Made by a program: the position numbers and the translations under genes | Assembly: GCF_014656455.1 (NCBI RefSeq) | Contig: NZ_BNCL01000003.1 | Span: 124,001 to 188,000, forward strand | Length of the DNA: 64,000 nt | Direction: 5' to 3' | DNA from: Paracoccus aerius | GTDB lineage: Bacteria > Pseudomonadota > Alphaproteobacteria > Rhodobacterales > Rhodobacteraceae | In this document: positions 17,848-27,099 of the stretch, piece after piece | Position numbering within the stretch: position 1 is the stretch's first letter | Layout: each line of letters opens with the position of its first letter | The notes under the pieces: model-generated | Databases searched by the model: none | Told to the model about the DNA's origin: nothing | What the model saw: only the letters and a program-made list of their open reading frames with translations

Positions 17848-17859
17848 GCCGGCCCGGGA

Positions 17860-18789
17860 TCAGCCGAAGTTGCCGGAAAGCCGGCCCAGCAGCATGAAGG
17901 CCCGGGCGGACCGGGTTTCGGCCAGCACGGCGATCTGCGCGTCGTCCATCTGCGGCAGTTGCCGGGCAAGCATCCCGTCGAAATGGCGCAGGAAATGGTG
18001 GGCCGTGTCGCGGAAGATCTCGTCGCGCTGCAGAAGGCCCGCCGCGATGTCCAGGGCAACCGGATCCTGGATGCCGCCCAAGGGCGCGACCGCGCTGCCT
18101 CTTTCGCCCTGGGCATAACGCCGCCAGGCAGGCAGGGGCGCGGGATCCGGCAACAGGTCGTCCATATACAGATCCTGGCCTGCCAGCAGCGTCACCACAT
18201 CCTGCGCCGCGCGCAGGACGCGGGCATGATCGGGGTCCTGCAAGGCCGTGCGCAGCGCGGCGATGGCGGGCGCATCATCCGCGCCATCGGGAAAGTTCAG
18301 CGCGCGGATCAGCGTGTCGGGATCGACCGGCGCGGCAGGGGCAGGCTCGGCCCTGGGGGGCAGGGCGCGCTGTTCCGCAGGGCGCGGCGCCGGACGCGAG
18401 GGCGCGGGTGCAGGCATGGGCGCGGGCGTGCGGGGCAGGGAATCGGCGTCCTCGGCGACGGCCCCTTCCGCGGCCGGGCGCTGCAGAGGGGCGCCTCGGG
18501 TCGCTGCGGCATCGCGAAGCTGGACCAGGCGATGGCGCAGGTCGTCCGCCTCGGCGCGCAGGACGGCCAGGGCGCGGGCCATGCCGACGGCCAGCCAGAT
18601 CAGGACCAGCGGCAGGATCGCGCCCATGATCGTGACCAGCCTGGCGATCCCGCCCTGGCTGCCCTCGCCGCCCGGGGACATCAGCCAGAACAGCGCCACA
18701 AGGAACAGCCAGGCCGCGGACAGCGCGATGCCGGTGACGCTCAGCGCGTCGCGCTGCGCCAGAGAGGTGATGCGGGCGACCAGGGACAT
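17860..18789 (-). CDS. Conserved membrane protein of unknown function, cotranscribed with greA
   Basis: A 309-residue protein with two transmembrane helices (about 17-37 and 51-72), a short charged probable coiled coil (72-95), a long Pro/Ala-rich linker (about 97-155) and an alpha-helical C-terminal domain (156-309) beginning DPDTLIRALNFPDGADD. The pattern resembles a Rhodobacteraceae-specific protein with no named domain. Its ATG is only three bases after the greA stop, on the same strand, so expression is likely linked to greA. I do not recognise a function. Confidence 0.7.
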   Translation of the reverse strand: MSLVARITSLAQRDALSVTGIALSAAWLFLVALFWLMSPGGEGSQGGIARLVTIMGAILPLVLIWLAVGMARALAVLRAEADDLRHRLVQLRDAAATRGAPLQRPAAEGAVAEDADSLPRTPAPMPAPAPSRPAPRPAEQRALPPRAEPAPAAPVDPDTLIRALNFPDGADDAPAIAALRTALQDPDHARVLRAAQDVVTLLAGQDLYMDDLLPDPAPLPAWRRYAQGERGSAVAPLGGIQDPVALDIAAGLLQRDEIFRDTAHHFLRHFDGMLARQLPQMDDAQIAVLAETRSARAFMLLGRLSGNFG

Positions 18790-18792
18790 GGG

Positions 18793-19263
18793 CTATTCGT
18801 ACCGGATTGCCAGGATTTCATAGCTGCGCTGCCCACCCGGTGTCGCCACCTCGACGCTGTCGCCCACGTCCTTGCCGATCAGCGCGCGGGCCAGGGGCGA
18901 GCGGATGTTCAAAAGCCCGCTTTCGATATTCGCTTCGGCCTCGCCCACGATCTGGTAGGTGCGTTCCTCGTCGGTGTCCTCGTCCACAAGGTTGACGATT
19001 GCGCCGAACTTGACGGAACCCGACAGCTTGGACGGGTCGATCTGCTCGGCCCTCGACAGGATCGATTCCAGTTCCTTGATCCGGCCCTCGATGAAGCCCT
19101 GCTTTTCGCGCGCGGCGTGGTATTCGGCGTTTTCCGACAGGTCGCCATGTTCGCGCGCCTCGGCGATCTGGCGGATGATCGCGGGGCGTTCCTTGGACTT
19201 CAGCTCGCCCAATTCGCGTTCAAGCGCGGCATAGCCGCTGCGGGTCATCGGAATCTTGTCCAT
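18793..19263 (-). CDS. greA: Transcription elongation factor GreA
   Basis: A 156-residue factor that enters the RNA polymerase secondary channel and stimulates cleavage of backtracked RNA. The N-terminal antiparallel coiled coil (residues 1-75) carries the acidic tip [12 protein letters not shown], with Asp41 and Glu44 exactly where E. coli GreA has them. The C-terminal FKBP-like domain contains [18 protein letters not shown]. The ATG at [10 protein letters not shown] is the family start. A perfect 12-bp stem-loop lies in the upstream leader, and an unknown membrane protein follows three bases after its stop. Confidence 0.97.
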   Translation of the reverse strand: MDKIPMTRSGYAALERELGELKSKERPAIIRQIAEAREHGDLSENAEYHAAREKQGFIEGRIKELESILSRAEQIDPSKLSGSVKFGAIVNLVDEDTDEERTYQIVGEAEANIESGLLNIRSPLARALIGKDVGDSVEVATPGGQRSYEILAIRYE

Positions 19264-19329
19264 CGCTGCCCAATCCTCTGCGGGATGCAAACCTTTGCGG
19301 GATGCGGTTTCGTCCAAATGCTAAGGCAA

Positions 19330-19357
19330 CGCCCCTGCCATCCGAATGGCAGGGGCG
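19330..19357. promoter_or_regulatory. Perfect stem-loop in the greA / ETF-QO divergent region
   Basis: CGCCCCTGCCAT (19330-19341) and ATGGCAGGGGCG (19346-19357) form a 12-bp perfect stem with a CCGA tetraloop, 67 bases upstream of greA and 150 bases upstream of ETF-QO. It has no T-tract, so it may be a leader structure of greA, a protein operator or an RNA-processing site. The rest of the 244-base gap shows no gene. Confidence 0.5.
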
Positions 19358-19507
19358 CGACCTTGGTTGGAGGCAAAGTGCCCCGAACTGCCGTGCCATT
19401 GCAAGACCAGAGGCCGGATCCCCGGCAGTTTTTGGCCGTCGCGTCAGCATTGCCGCAGCGCGGCAGAATCGCTACATGACAAAAGCCAAGCAAGGGGGAG
19501 CCGAGCC

Positions 19508-21163
19508 ATGACCGTCACCACGCAGCCCGAGCGCGAGTCGATGGAGTATGACGTCGTGATCGTGGGGGCGGGACCTTCGGGTCTGTCCGCGGCGATCCGG
19601 CTGAAGCAGATCGACCCGGATCTGTCCGTGGTGGTCCTGGAAAAGGGGTCCGAGGTCGGCGCGCATATCCTGTCGGGCGCGGTGCTGGATCCCATCGGGC
19701 TGAACCGCCTGATCCCCGACTGGAAGGAACGCGGCGCCCCGGTCAAGACCGAGGTCGTCGACGACAACTTCTATGTCCTGGGCGAGGCGGGGCAGGTCCG
19801 CGTGCCGAACTGGCCGATGCCGCGCCTGATGAACAACCACGGCAACTATATCGTCAGCATGGGCAGCGTCTGTCGCTGGCTGGCCGAACAGGCCGAGGAA
19901 CTGGGCGTCGAGATCTTCCCCGGCATGGCGGCGTCGCAGGTCGTCTGGGATGGCGAGCGCGTGAAGGGCGTGGTCGCGGGCGAGATGGGGTTGCAGTCCG
20001 ACGGCACCCCCGGCCCCCATTATGAACCCGGCATGGAGCTGCACGGGAAATATGTCTTCATCGGCGAAGGCGTGCGCGGCAGCCTGGCCAAGGAGATCAT
20101 CAACCGCCTGAACCTTTCCGAGGGCCACGAGCCGCAGAAATACGGCCTCGGCATGAAGGAGATCTGGGAGGTCGATCCTTCGAAGTTCCAGAAGGGCCGC
20201 GTGGTCCACACGATGGGCTGGCCCCTGGGCAAGAACACCGGCGGCGGCTCCTTCATCTATCACTACGAGGACAACCTGGTGATGGTGGGCTTCGTGGTCC
20301 ACCTGAACTACGAGAACCCCTATCTTTATCCCTACATGGAGTTCCAGCGCTTCAAGCACCACCCGATGGTGGCGGAACTGCTGGAAGGCGGCAAGCGCAT
20401 CTCCTATGGCGCCCGCGCGATCTCCGAAGGCGGCTACCAGTCGCTGCCGGAGCTGTCCTTTGCGGGCGGCGTGCTGCTGGGCTGTTCGGCGGGCATGGTC
20501 AACGTGCCGCGCATCAAGGGCAACCACAACGCCATGATCTCGGGGATCGAGGCGGCCGAGGCGGCGGCGGCGGCGATTGCCGCGGGGCGCGAGGGCGACC
20601 GGCTGACGGATTACGACACCGCCGTGCGGACGGGCGCCATCGGCCAGGATCTCAGGAAGGTGCGCAACGTCAAGCCGGCCTGGTCGCGCTATGGGCTCTG
20701 GCCATCGCTGGTGCTGGGCGGCATGGACATGTGGGGGGCCGGGCTGACGGGCCGCAACATCCTGCGGACCTGGAAGCACGGCAAGACGGATGCCGAGGCC
20801 ACGGGCAAGGCCGCCAAGTTCAAGCCCATCGACTATCCCAAGCCCGACGGCAGGCTGTCCTTCGACCGGCTGACCAACGTGGCCTTTTCCTTTACCAACC
20901 ACGAGGAAAGCCAGCCCTGCCACCTGAAGCTGAAGGATCCCTCGATTCCGATTGCGGTCAACCTGCCTGAATATGCGGAACCCGCGCAGCGCTATTGCCC
21001 GGCGGGCGTCTATGAGGTGGTCGAGGACGCCAACGGCCCGCGCTTCGTGATCAACTTCCAGAACTGCGTCCACTGCAAGACCTGCGACATCAAGGACCCC
21101 AGCCAGAACATCGTCTGGACGACCCCGCAGGGCGGCGACGGGCCGAATTACCCGAATATGTGA
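19508..21163 (+). CDS. Electron transfer flavoprotein-ubiquinone oxidoreductase
   Basis: A 551-residue membrane-associated enzyme passing electrons from ETF (reduced by acyl-CoA dehydrogenases) to ubiquinone. The FAD Rossmann motif VIVGAGPSGLSAA is at 17-29, and the central domain contains GMKEIWEVDPSKF. The C-terminal [4Fe-4S] cysteines are Cys497, Cys520, Cys523 and Cys526 (in NCVHCKTCDIKDP). The start has a GGGGGAG ribosome-binding site. It serves the acyl-CoA dehydrogenases encoded at 12.6 kb and 31.1 kb (inference). etfA and etfB are not in the window. A hairpin follows, so it is probably monocistronic. Confidence 0.96.
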   Translation: MTVTTQPERESMEYDVVIVGAGPSGLSAAIRLKQIDPDLSVVVLEKGSEVGAHILSGAVLDPIGLNRLIPDWKERGAPVKTEVVDDNFYVLGEAGQVRVPNWPMPRLMNNHGNYIVSMGSVCRWLAEQAEELGVEIFPGMAASQVVWDGERVKGVVAGEMGLQSDGTPGPHYEPGMELHGKYVFIGEGVRGSLAKEIINRLNLSEGHEPQKYGLGMKEIWEVDPSKFQKGRVVHTMGWPLGKNTGGGSFIYHYEDNLVMVGFVVHLNYENPYLYPYMEFQRFKHHPMVAELLEGGKRISYGARAISEGGYQSLPELSFAGGVLLGCSAGMVNVPRIKGNHNAMISGIEAAEAAAAAIAAGREGDRLTDYDTAVRTGAIGQDLRKVRNVKPAWSRYGLWPSLVLGGMDMWGAGLTGRNILRTWKHGKTDAEATGKAAKFKPIDYPKPDGRLSFDRLTNVAFSFTNHEESQPCHLKLKDPSIPIAVNLPEYAEPAQRYCPAGVYEVVEDANGPRFVINFQNCVHCKTCDIKDPSQNIVWTTPQGGDGPNYPNM

Positions 21164-21176
21164 TGAGAAGGGCGGA

Positions 21177-21200
21177 CCCCGGCGTTGCCCCGCGCCGGGG
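21177..21200. terminator. Stem-loop downstream of ETF-QO
   Basis: CCCCGGCG (21177-21184) pairs with CGCCGGGG (21193-21200), starting 13 bases after the ETF-QO stop. No T-tract. Probable terminator separating it from the TPR gene. Confidence 0.5.
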
Positions 21201-21241
21201 CGCAGGCTAGGGTCGGTCAAACGCTTTCGTGACTTTCCGGG

Positions 21242-23059
21242 ATGGATGCCGTGACCCTAACCCGCCCGAACCTGGCCCTGATCGCAGCCCTTCTGGCGGC
21301 GATGTCGCTGCCTGCCCAGGCCCAGGATCGCCCCGATCCGCGCCCCGAGGGTGACGCCCCTGCCGCCGAGGCGCCCGTATCCGGTCCGGCGCCCGTGACC
21401 TTTGGCCTGGCCGGGCCGTTCCTGGCGGCGCGCATGGCGACGGTGGAAAACGACTTCCAGGCCGCCGCGCGCTTTTTCGTGCAGGCCGTGGCCCATGATC
21501 CCGACGACCGTTTCCTGCAGGACAGCGCCCTTGTGGCCCTGGTTTCGGCAGGGGAAATCGACCGCGCCGTGGCCCTTGCCACCCGCATCGGGTCCGAGGG
21601 CGAGCCGACCGAACTGTCGCGCCTGATCGACCGGGCAAAGCTGGTCCATTCCGGCGACTGGACCGGGCTTCTGGCCGATGTCGGCACCCCCACCGATCCG
21701 GATTCCGAGGCCGACCTGCTGGCCGGGATGCTGCGCGGTTGGGGGCTGCTGGGCGCCGGCAAGGCGTCCGAGGCGCTTGCCGAGTTCGAACGTCTGGCCC
21801 GCGTCGAGGGCGTGGCGCCGATGGTGAATTATCACCTGGCCCTGGCCCGCGCGCTTGTCGGCGACTACGAAGGGGCCGAATCACTGCTGGCGGACGACCT
21901 GACCGGCGCCCATATCCTGGGCTTCACCGCCCGGGCGCAGATCCTGGCGCAACTGGAACGCCGCGACGAGGCCGTTGCCATGATCGAGGCCGTGCCCGGC
22001 GTCGAGGCCGAGCCGCAGCTTCTGGCCCTGCGCGACCGGATCAAGGCGGGCCAGCCGGTCACCTTCGATGTGGTCAAGACGCCAGCCGACGGCATATCGC
22101 AGGTTTTCCTGACCTTCGCCTCGGCCCTGGTCAGCAGCCCGGATCCCGAACCGCTGTCGCTGATCCATGCCCGGCTGGCCGCCTGGCTGTCGCCCGAAAC
22201 CGCCGAGGCGCGGCTGATGGTGGCCCAGATCCTGCAGGAACGTCAGCAGTTCGACCTGGCTGAACCCGAATACGACGCCTTGCGCCGCATGGGCCAGATG
22301 CGGCCCGCGGCGGAACTGGCGCGCATCGACACCCTGTCGCGCGCAGGCCGCACGGACGAGGCCGGCAAGGCCGCCTTGTCGCTGACTGCAGCTTATCCCG
22401 ACCTGGCCCAGGCCTGGATCGCGCTTGGCGATCTTCTGCGCCAGCAGGAGAAGTTCGCCCAGGCCGTGCCGGCCTATGACAAGGCGCTGGCCCTGCTGGA
22501 AGGTGCCCCCGACGACGCGCGGTGGTTCCCGCTTTACGCGCGCGGCATCGCCCTGGAACGGTCCCGGCAGTTCGACCGGGCCGAGGCCGATTTCCTGGCC
22601 GCGATCGAGATCCGACCGAACCAGGCCAGCCTGCTGAACTACCTGGGCTATAGCTGGATCGACCGGAACGAGAACCTGGACCAGGCGCTCGACCTCATCA
22701 AGAAGGCGGTCGAGCTGTCGCCGGACGATGGCTACATCCTCGACTCTCTGGCCTGGGCCTATTACCGGCTGGGCCGCTATCAGGAAGCGGTCGCGCCGAT
22801 GGAAAAGGCGATCCTGACCATGTCGCAGGACCCGCTGGTCAATGACCACCTGGGCGACATCTACTGGAAGGTCGGCCGCTATCGCGAGGCCGAGATCCAG
22901 TGGCAGCGCGCCCTGTCGCTGGACCCGACCGAGACCGACGATGTCGATCCCGACCGGCTTCGCGCCAAGCTGGATCGCGGCCTGGACGCCGTCCTTGCCG
23001 AGGAAGCCGCAGGCGCGGTCCAGACCCCGGCCCCCGCCCCGCAGGCCGCGAACAACTGA
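21242..23059 (+). CDS. Secreted tetratricopeptide-repeat protein
   Basis: A 605-residue periplasmic or outer-membrane-associated protein. A signal peptide of about 27 residues (hydrophobic core ALIAALLAA, cleavage near AQA) precedes an acidic/Pro stretch. The rest is mostly TPR-like helical repeats, clearest in the second half: AYPDLAQAWIALGDLLRQQE, NYLGYSWIDRNENLDQALDL, LDSLAWAYYRLGRYQEAV and DHLGDIYWKVGRYREAEIQW. It ends in a Pro/Ala tail. TPR proteins of this form scaffold envelope complexes; the partner is unknown. It begins the rightward run with ispE three bases away, a conserved alphaproteobacterial neighbour. Confidence 0.85.
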   Translation: MDAVTLTRPNLALIAALLAAMSLPAQAQDRPDPRPEGDAPAAEAPVSGPAPVTFGLAGPFLAARMATVENDFQAAARFFVQAVAHDPDDRFLQDSALVALVSAGEIDRAVALATRIGSEGEPTELSRLIDRAKLVHSGDWTGLLADVGTPTDPDSEADLLAGMLRGWGLLGAGKASEALAEFERLARVEGVAPMVNYHLALARALVGDYEGAESLLADDLTGAHILGFTARAQILAQLERRDEAVAMIEAVPGVEAEPQLLALRDRIKAGQPVTFDVVKTPADGISQVFLTFASALVSSPDPEPLSLIHARLAAWLSPETAEARLMVAQILQERQQFDLAEPEYDALRRMGQMRPAAELARIDTLSRAGRTDEAGKAALSLTAAYPDLAQAWIALGDLLRQQEKFAQAVPAYDKALALLEGAPDDARWFPLYARGIALERSRQFDRAEADFLAAIEIRPNQASLLNYLGYSWIDRNENLDQALDLIKKAVELSPDDGYILDSLAWAYYRLGRYQEAVAPMEKAILTMSQDPLVNDHLGDIYWKVGRYREAEIQWQRALSLDPTETDDVDPDRLRAKLDRGLDAVLAEEAAGAVQTPAPAPQAANN

Positions 23060-23062
23060 TCC

Positions 23063-23884
23063 ATGCCCATCCTTGAGGCTGCGCCGGCCAAGCTGAACCT
23101 TGCGCTGCATGTGACCGGCCGCCGCGCCGACGGCTATCACCTGCTGGATTCGCTGGTGGCCTTTGCAGGCATGGGCGACAGGGTGATGCTGGAGCCGGGG
23201 CCATTGTCGCTGCGGATCGACGGGCCGTTCGCGGCAGGCCTTTCGACCGAGAACAACCTTTGCCTGCACGCCGCGCGGCTGGCGGGCGGCGAGGCCGCGA
23301 TCCGGCTGACCAAGAACCTGCCCGTCGCCTCGGGCATCGGCGGCGGCTCGGCCGATGCGGCGGCCGTCCTGCGCGGGCTGGCGCGGATGGGCCAACCGAT
23401 GCCCCACCATCCCGAACGGCTTGGCGCCGATGTGCCGGTCTGCATCGGCTCGCGCCCCGCCCGGATGCAGGGGGTGGGCGAAATCGTGACACCCCTTCCG
23501 CCGCTGCCCGCCATCCCGCTGGTGCTGGTCAATCCCGGCGTGGCGGTGTCCACGCCGCAGGTTTTCGCCGCCATGGAGCGGCGAGAGAACGACCCCTTGC
23601 CGCCGATCCCGCCGTTTACCGGCCTTGCGGACCTGGCGGACTGGCTGGCCGCCACCCGCAATGACCTGGAAGCGCCTGCCCAGGCCATCGCGCCGCTGAT
23701 CGGCCAGGTGCTTAAGGCGTTGCGGGCGACAGGCGCGGCATTTGCGCGGATGTCGGGTTCCGGGGCCACCTGCTTCGGGCTTTTCGACACTGCCGAACGC
23801 GCCAGCATTTCCGCCACCGTGTTGAAACAGCATGGCTGGTGGGCCGTCGCCACGGAACTGGCACCGCCGCCCGCGCCCCGTTAA
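23063..23884 (+). CDS. ispE: 4-diphosphocytidyl-2-C-methyl-D-erythritol kinase
   Basis: GHMP kinase of the MEP pathway to isopentenyl diphosphate; it phosphorylates the 2-hydroxyl of CDP-methylerythritol. The 273 residues show [20 protein letters not shown] at the N-terminus (Lys10 and the substrate loop), the ATP-binding [14 protein letters not shown] (87-100) and [12 protein letters not shown] near the C-terminus. The stop of the TPR gene is three bases away. Its product line feeds the polyprenyl diphosphate synthase at 46.4 kb. Confidence 0.97.
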   Translation: MPILEAAPAKLNLALHVTGRRADGYHLLDSLVAFAGMGDRVMLEPGPLSLRIDGPFAAGLSTENNLCLHAARLAGGEAAIRLTKNLPVASGIGGGSADAAAVLRGLARMGQPMPHHPERLGADVPVCIGSRPARMQGVGEIVTPLPPLPAIPLVLVNPGVAVSTPQVFAAMERRENDPLPPIPPFTGLADLADWLAATRNDLEAPAQAIAPLIGQVLKALRATGAAFARMSGSGATCFGLFDTAERASISATVLKQHGWWAVATELAPPPAPR

Positions 23885-23911
23885 GCTGGCGAAAACCGCA
23901 CGAGGGATTTC

Positions 23912-24646
23912 ATGCTGCGTCTTGGCGTCAACATCGATCACGTCGCAACCATTCGCAACGCCCGCGGCACGCCCTGGCCCGATCCGCTGCGCGCCGCCCG
24001 CATGGCCGAGGCGGCAGGCGCCGACGGCATCACCGCCCACCTGCGCGAGGATCGCCGCCATATCAGCGACGCCGACATCGACGCCCTGATGGCGAACCTG
24101 ACGCTGCCCCTGAACCTGGAAATGGCCGCGACCCCGGAAATGCAGGCCATTGCCCTGCGCCACCGCCCCCATGCGGTCTGCATCGTCCCGGAAAAGCGAG
24201 AGGAACGCACCACCGAAGGCGGTCTGGACGTGGCGGGAAACGAGGCGATGCTGGCCGACTACATCGCCCCCCTGCGGGATGCCGGCTGCCGCGTGTCGCT
24301 GTTCATCGGCCATGACCCGGCGCAGATCGAGGCCTCGGCGCGGATCGGCGCGGCGGTCGTGGAACTGCATACCGGCGCCTATTGCGATTACGACACCGAG
24401 GGCCGCCACACCGACCGTGACCGCGAACTGGCGGGCCTGGTCGAGGGCGCGCGGCTGGCCGCCAGCCTGGGGCTGGAGGTTCACGCAGGCCACGGCCTGA
24501 CCTTCGACACCGTCGGCCCCATCGCCGCCATCCCGCAGGTCAAGGAACTCAACATCGGCCATTTCCTGATCGCGGAATCGGTCTTCATCGGCCTTGACGG
24601 CGCGATCCGGGAAATGCGGCGCTGCATGGACGAGGCCCGGGCATGA
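23912..24646 (+). CDS. pdxJ: Pyridoxine 5'-phosphate synthase
   Basis: A 244-residue TIM-barrel enzyme condensing 1-deoxyxylulose 5-phosphate with 3-amino-2-oxopropyl phosphate to form pyridoxine 5'-phosphate. Landmarks are [18 protein letters not shown] at the N-terminus, [44 protein letters not shown] and [12 protein letters not shown]. The start is preceded by GAGGG. Its stop overlaps the ATG of the next gene by four bases. Confidence 0.97.
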   Translation: MLRLGVNIDHVATIRNARGTPWPDPLRAARMAEAAGADGITAHLREDRRHISDADIDALMANLTLPLNLEMAATPEMQAIALRHRPHAVCIVPEKREERTTEGGLDVAGNEAMLADYIAPLRDAGCRVSLFIGHDPAQIEASARIGAAVVELHTGAYCDYDTEGRHTDRDRELAGLVEGARLAASLGLEVHAGHGLTFDTVGPIAAIPQVKELNIGHFLIAESVFIGLDGAIREMRRCMDEARA

Positions 24647-25104
24647 TCCGGCTGGGGATGATCCATCTGGCAGCCGCCTTGACGCTGCTTGGGGGCGCAG
24701 CGCAATCCCAGCAGGTCGAGGTGACGCCCTGCGGCGACGGCCCGCGTGTCGATACCATCGCCGAGCCGTGGGAGCAGAACACGGCAACCTATGCCAATGG
24801 CGAGGTCCGCCTTGTGTTGCTGGACATGGTGGAACCCGCCGGTGGCGCCTGGAAGCTGGTCGTCATCAGCCCACCGCGCGACGAGTTGGGGCTGCGGCAA
24901 TGCCGCGTCATCGGGGCGGACGGGATCGGCTTCTATGGCCTGGATTTCGCTTCGCGCCGGGCGACCTACGATCCCCAGCAGGAGCTGGTGGTGACGTTTC
25001 GCGCAACCCGCTATGCCGACGCCGCGCCCGAGGGCGAACCCTATACGCTGGTCGTCACGATCAACCAGCAGACCGGAGAGATCGGGACCGAGGTGCGGGA
25101 ATGA
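24643..25104 (+). CDS. Secreted protein of unknown function between pdxJ and acpS
   Basis: A 153-residue protein with a signal peptide ([22 protein letters not shown], cleavage near AQS-QQ). The mature domain has two cysteines, in TPCGDGP and LRQCRVIG, and a beta-rich pattern ending [18 protein letters not shown] do not recognise the family. The ATG overlaps the pdxJ stop (ATGA), and acpS follows 28 bases later, placing a small periplasmic protein inside a vitamin B6/ACP/secretion operon. Probably restricted to Rhodobacteraceae (impression, not a search result). Confidence 0.65.
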   Translation: MIRLGMIHLAAALTLLGGAAQSQQVEVTPCGDGPRVDTIAEPWEQNTATYANGEVRLVLLDMVEPAGGAWKLVVISPPRDELGLRQCRVIGADGIGFYGLDFASRRATYDPQQELVVTFRATRYADAAPEGEPYTLVVTINQQTGEIGTEVRE

Positions 25105-25132
25105 CGGCCCCCTTCAGCATCGGACAGGCCGC

Positions 25133-25543
25133 ATGATCCTGGGCATCGGCACGGACCTTGCCAATATCGAGCGCATCGCCGGCACGCTCGACCGCTTCGG
25201 CGACCGCTTTCGCCATCGCGTCTTCACGCCCACGGAACTGGCCAAGGCCGCCCGCCGCCGGGACGAGGCCGGGACGCTGGCCAAGCGATGGGCCGCCAAG
25301 GAGGCGTGCAGCAAGGCGCTTGGCACCGGGCTTGCCATGGGGATCAGTTGGCGCGACATGGCAGTGAGCAACCTGCGGTCGGGCCAGCCGGTGATGGAAC
25401 TGACCGGCTGGGCCGCCGACCGCCTGGCCGCGATGACGCCGCCGGGCCACCACGCGATCGTTCACGTCACCTTGACCGACGATCACCCCTGGGCGCAGGC
25501 TTTCGTGGTGATCGAGGCGCGTCCCGGTCCCGGCCAATCTTGA
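25133..25543 (+). CDS. acpS: Holo-[acyl-carrier-protein] synthase
   Basis: Transfers the 4'-phosphopantetheine arm of CoA to apo-ACP. The 136-residue protein has the Mg2+ and CoA binding residues Asp8 ([14 protein letters not shown]) and Glu57 ([14 protein letters not shown]), and the usual length. The ATG at 25133 is the family start; an upstream extension in frame would overlap the preceding gene. It is part of the pdxJ-acpS-lepB-rnc-era order found in many alphaproteobacteria. Confidence 0.96.
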   Translation: MILGIGTDLANIERIAGTLDRFGDRFRHRVFTPTELAKAARRRDEAGTLAKRWAAKEACSKALGTGLAMGISWRDMAVSNLRSGQPVMELTGWAADRLAAMTPPGHHAIVHVTLTDDHPWAQAFVVIEARPGPGQS

Positions 25544-25618
25544 CTTTGCCCCCCGCCGGGGACCATGAACGCGCCAATGCGGCCAATCGCCCGCGCTTAG
25601 TTGACGAAGGACGACATC

Positions 25619-26413
25619 ATGGCCGACAGCACGGCGGGCAAGAAAAAGGAAGGCCTGTGGGAAACGGTCAAGACCGTCTTCTGGGCGCTTGTCATTGCGG
25701 GCATCTTCCGCACGCTGTTCTTCCAGCCCTTCTGGATTCCGTCCGGGTCAATGAAGGACACGCTGCTGATCGGCGACTTCCTGTTCGTCAACAAGATGGC
25801 TTACGGCTATTCTCAGTATTCCTGCCCTTTCTCGATCTGCCCGATCAGCGGCCGCATCCTGGCATCGGAACCCGAACGGGGCGACGTGGTCGTCTTCCGC
25901 CACCCCACGCGGGGGGTCGATTTCATCAAGCGGCTGATCGGCCTGCCGGGCGACACGATCCAGATGCGCAACGGCCGGCTGTGGATCAACGGCGAGGAAG
26001 TGCCCGTCACCCCCGCAGGCGAGTTCGTGGAAATCAAGGAACAGCAGGGGCCGCAAGGGCTGATCCCGCGCTGCGTCAACGATCCGGTCGCTGAGGGTGG
26101 CCAGTGCATCAAGCAGCGTTTCACCGAGACCCTGCCCGGCGGACGCAGCCACGACATCCTGAACATCCAGGACGGCGCATTCGCCGACGACACGCCCACC
26201 TTCACGGTCCCCGAAGGCCAGTATTTCTTCATGGGCGACAACCGCGACAATTCCGAGGATTCGCGTTTTCCGCAGGAAATCGGTGGCCTTGGCTTCGTGC
26301 CGTCGCAATACCTGATCGGCCGCGCCGACCGGATCATGTTCTCGTCCGCGGGGCGGTCGCTTCTGTATTTCTGGACCTGGCGGGCGGACCGCTTCTTCAA
26401 GGCGGTCGATTGA
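25619..26413 (+). CDS. lepB: Signal peptidase I
   Basis: Inner-membrane serine protease that removes signal peptides. It has 264 residues with one transmembrane segment at about 17-36. The nucleophile is Ser44 ([12 protein letters not shown]) and the general base Lys104 ([14 protein letters not shown]); the conserved [11 protein letters not shown] box lies near the C-terminus. Four cysteines (in [15 protein letters not shown] and QCIKQ) fall in the periplasmic part and could form disulfides. The ATG is chosen over a TTG six codons upstream; GAAGGA precedes it. Its stop overlaps the rnc TTG start. Confidence 0.96.
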   Translation: MADSTAGKKKEGLWETVKTVFWALVIAGIFRTLFFQPFWIPSGSMKDTLLIGDFLFVNKMAYGYSQYSCPFSICPISGRILASEPERGDVVVFRHPTRGVDFIKRLIGLPGDTIQMRNGRLWINGEEVPVTPAGEFVEIKEQQGPQGLIPRCVNDPVAEGGQCIKQRFTETLPGGRSHDILNIQDGAFADDTPTFTVPEGQYFFMGDNRDNSEDSRFPQEIGGLGFVPSQYLIGRADRIMFSSAGRSLLYFWTWRADRFFKAVD

Positions 26414-27099
26414 AACCCGGCGCCGACATCCGCGCCTTCATGGCCCGGCTGGGGCACGACTTCGCGCGTCCCGAACTGCTGGTGCGCGCGCTGACCCACG
26501 GATCCATCGCCAGCGCCACCCGGCCGGACAACCAGCGGCTGGAGTTCCTGGGCGACCGCGTCCTGGGCCTGGTAATGGCCGAGGCGCTGTTCGACGCCGA
26601 CAAGTCCGCCAGCGAAGGCCAGCTTGCCCCCCGCTACAACGCGCTTGTCCGCGGTGAAACCTGCGCCTCCATTGCGCGCGAGATCGGGCTGGGCGACGTG
26701 CTGAAGCTGGGACGGTCCGAGATGATGTCGGGCGGCCGCCGCAAGGAAGCCCTGCTGGCAGACGCGATGGAGGCCGTGCTGGCCGCTGTCTATCTGGACG
26801 CGGGCTTTGAAGCGGCGCGCCGGATCGTGCTGCGCCTGTGGGGCGGCCGCCTCGATACGCTCGAGGACGATCCCCGCGACGCCAAGACGGCGCTTCAGGA
26901 ATGGGCGCAGGCAAACGGAATGCCTCCGCCCGCCTATGAACAGACCGAACGCAGCGGTCCGGATCACGCGCCCGTCTTCCTGATCACCGCGCGCCTGGCC
27001 GACGGTCGCGAGGCGCAGGCCCAGGGCGCGGGCACGAAACGCAGCATCGAACAGGCGGCGGCGCAGGCGCTGCTGGACCGGCTGGAGGGCCGCGCATGA
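26410..27099 (+). CDS. rnc: Ribonuclease III
   Basis: Double-strand-specific endoribonuclease for rRNA and mRNA processing. The 229 residues contain the signature [12 protein letters not shown] (43-54; catalytic Glu/Asp residues), the second acidic cluster [13 protein letters not shown] and a C-terminal double-stranded RNA-binding domain (from about 157, [14 protein letters not shown], ending in [11 protein letters not shown]). The start is inferred as a TTG that overlaps the lepB stop in a TTGA arrangement; an internal ATG ten codons on would give 219 residues. Its own stop overlaps era (ATGA). Confidence 0.94.
   Translation: MKPGADIRAFMARLGHDFARPELLVRALTHGSIASATRPDNQRLEFLGDRVLGLVMAEALFDADKSASEGQLAPRYNALVRGETCASIAREIGLGDVLKLGRSEMMSGGRRKEALLADAMEAVLAAVYLDAGFEAARRIVLRLWGGRLDTLEDDPRDAKTALQEWAQANGMPPPAYEQTERSGPDHAPVFLITARLADGREAQAQGAGTKRSIEQAAAQALLDRLEGRA

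Noticed and set aside
21881..24787. Very long open frame on the minus strand across the TPR, ispE and pdxJ genes
   Set aside because: It is antisense to three well-supported genes, has no family motifs and is rich in Arg/Gly/Gln/His, as expected of the reverse of GC-rich coding DNA.
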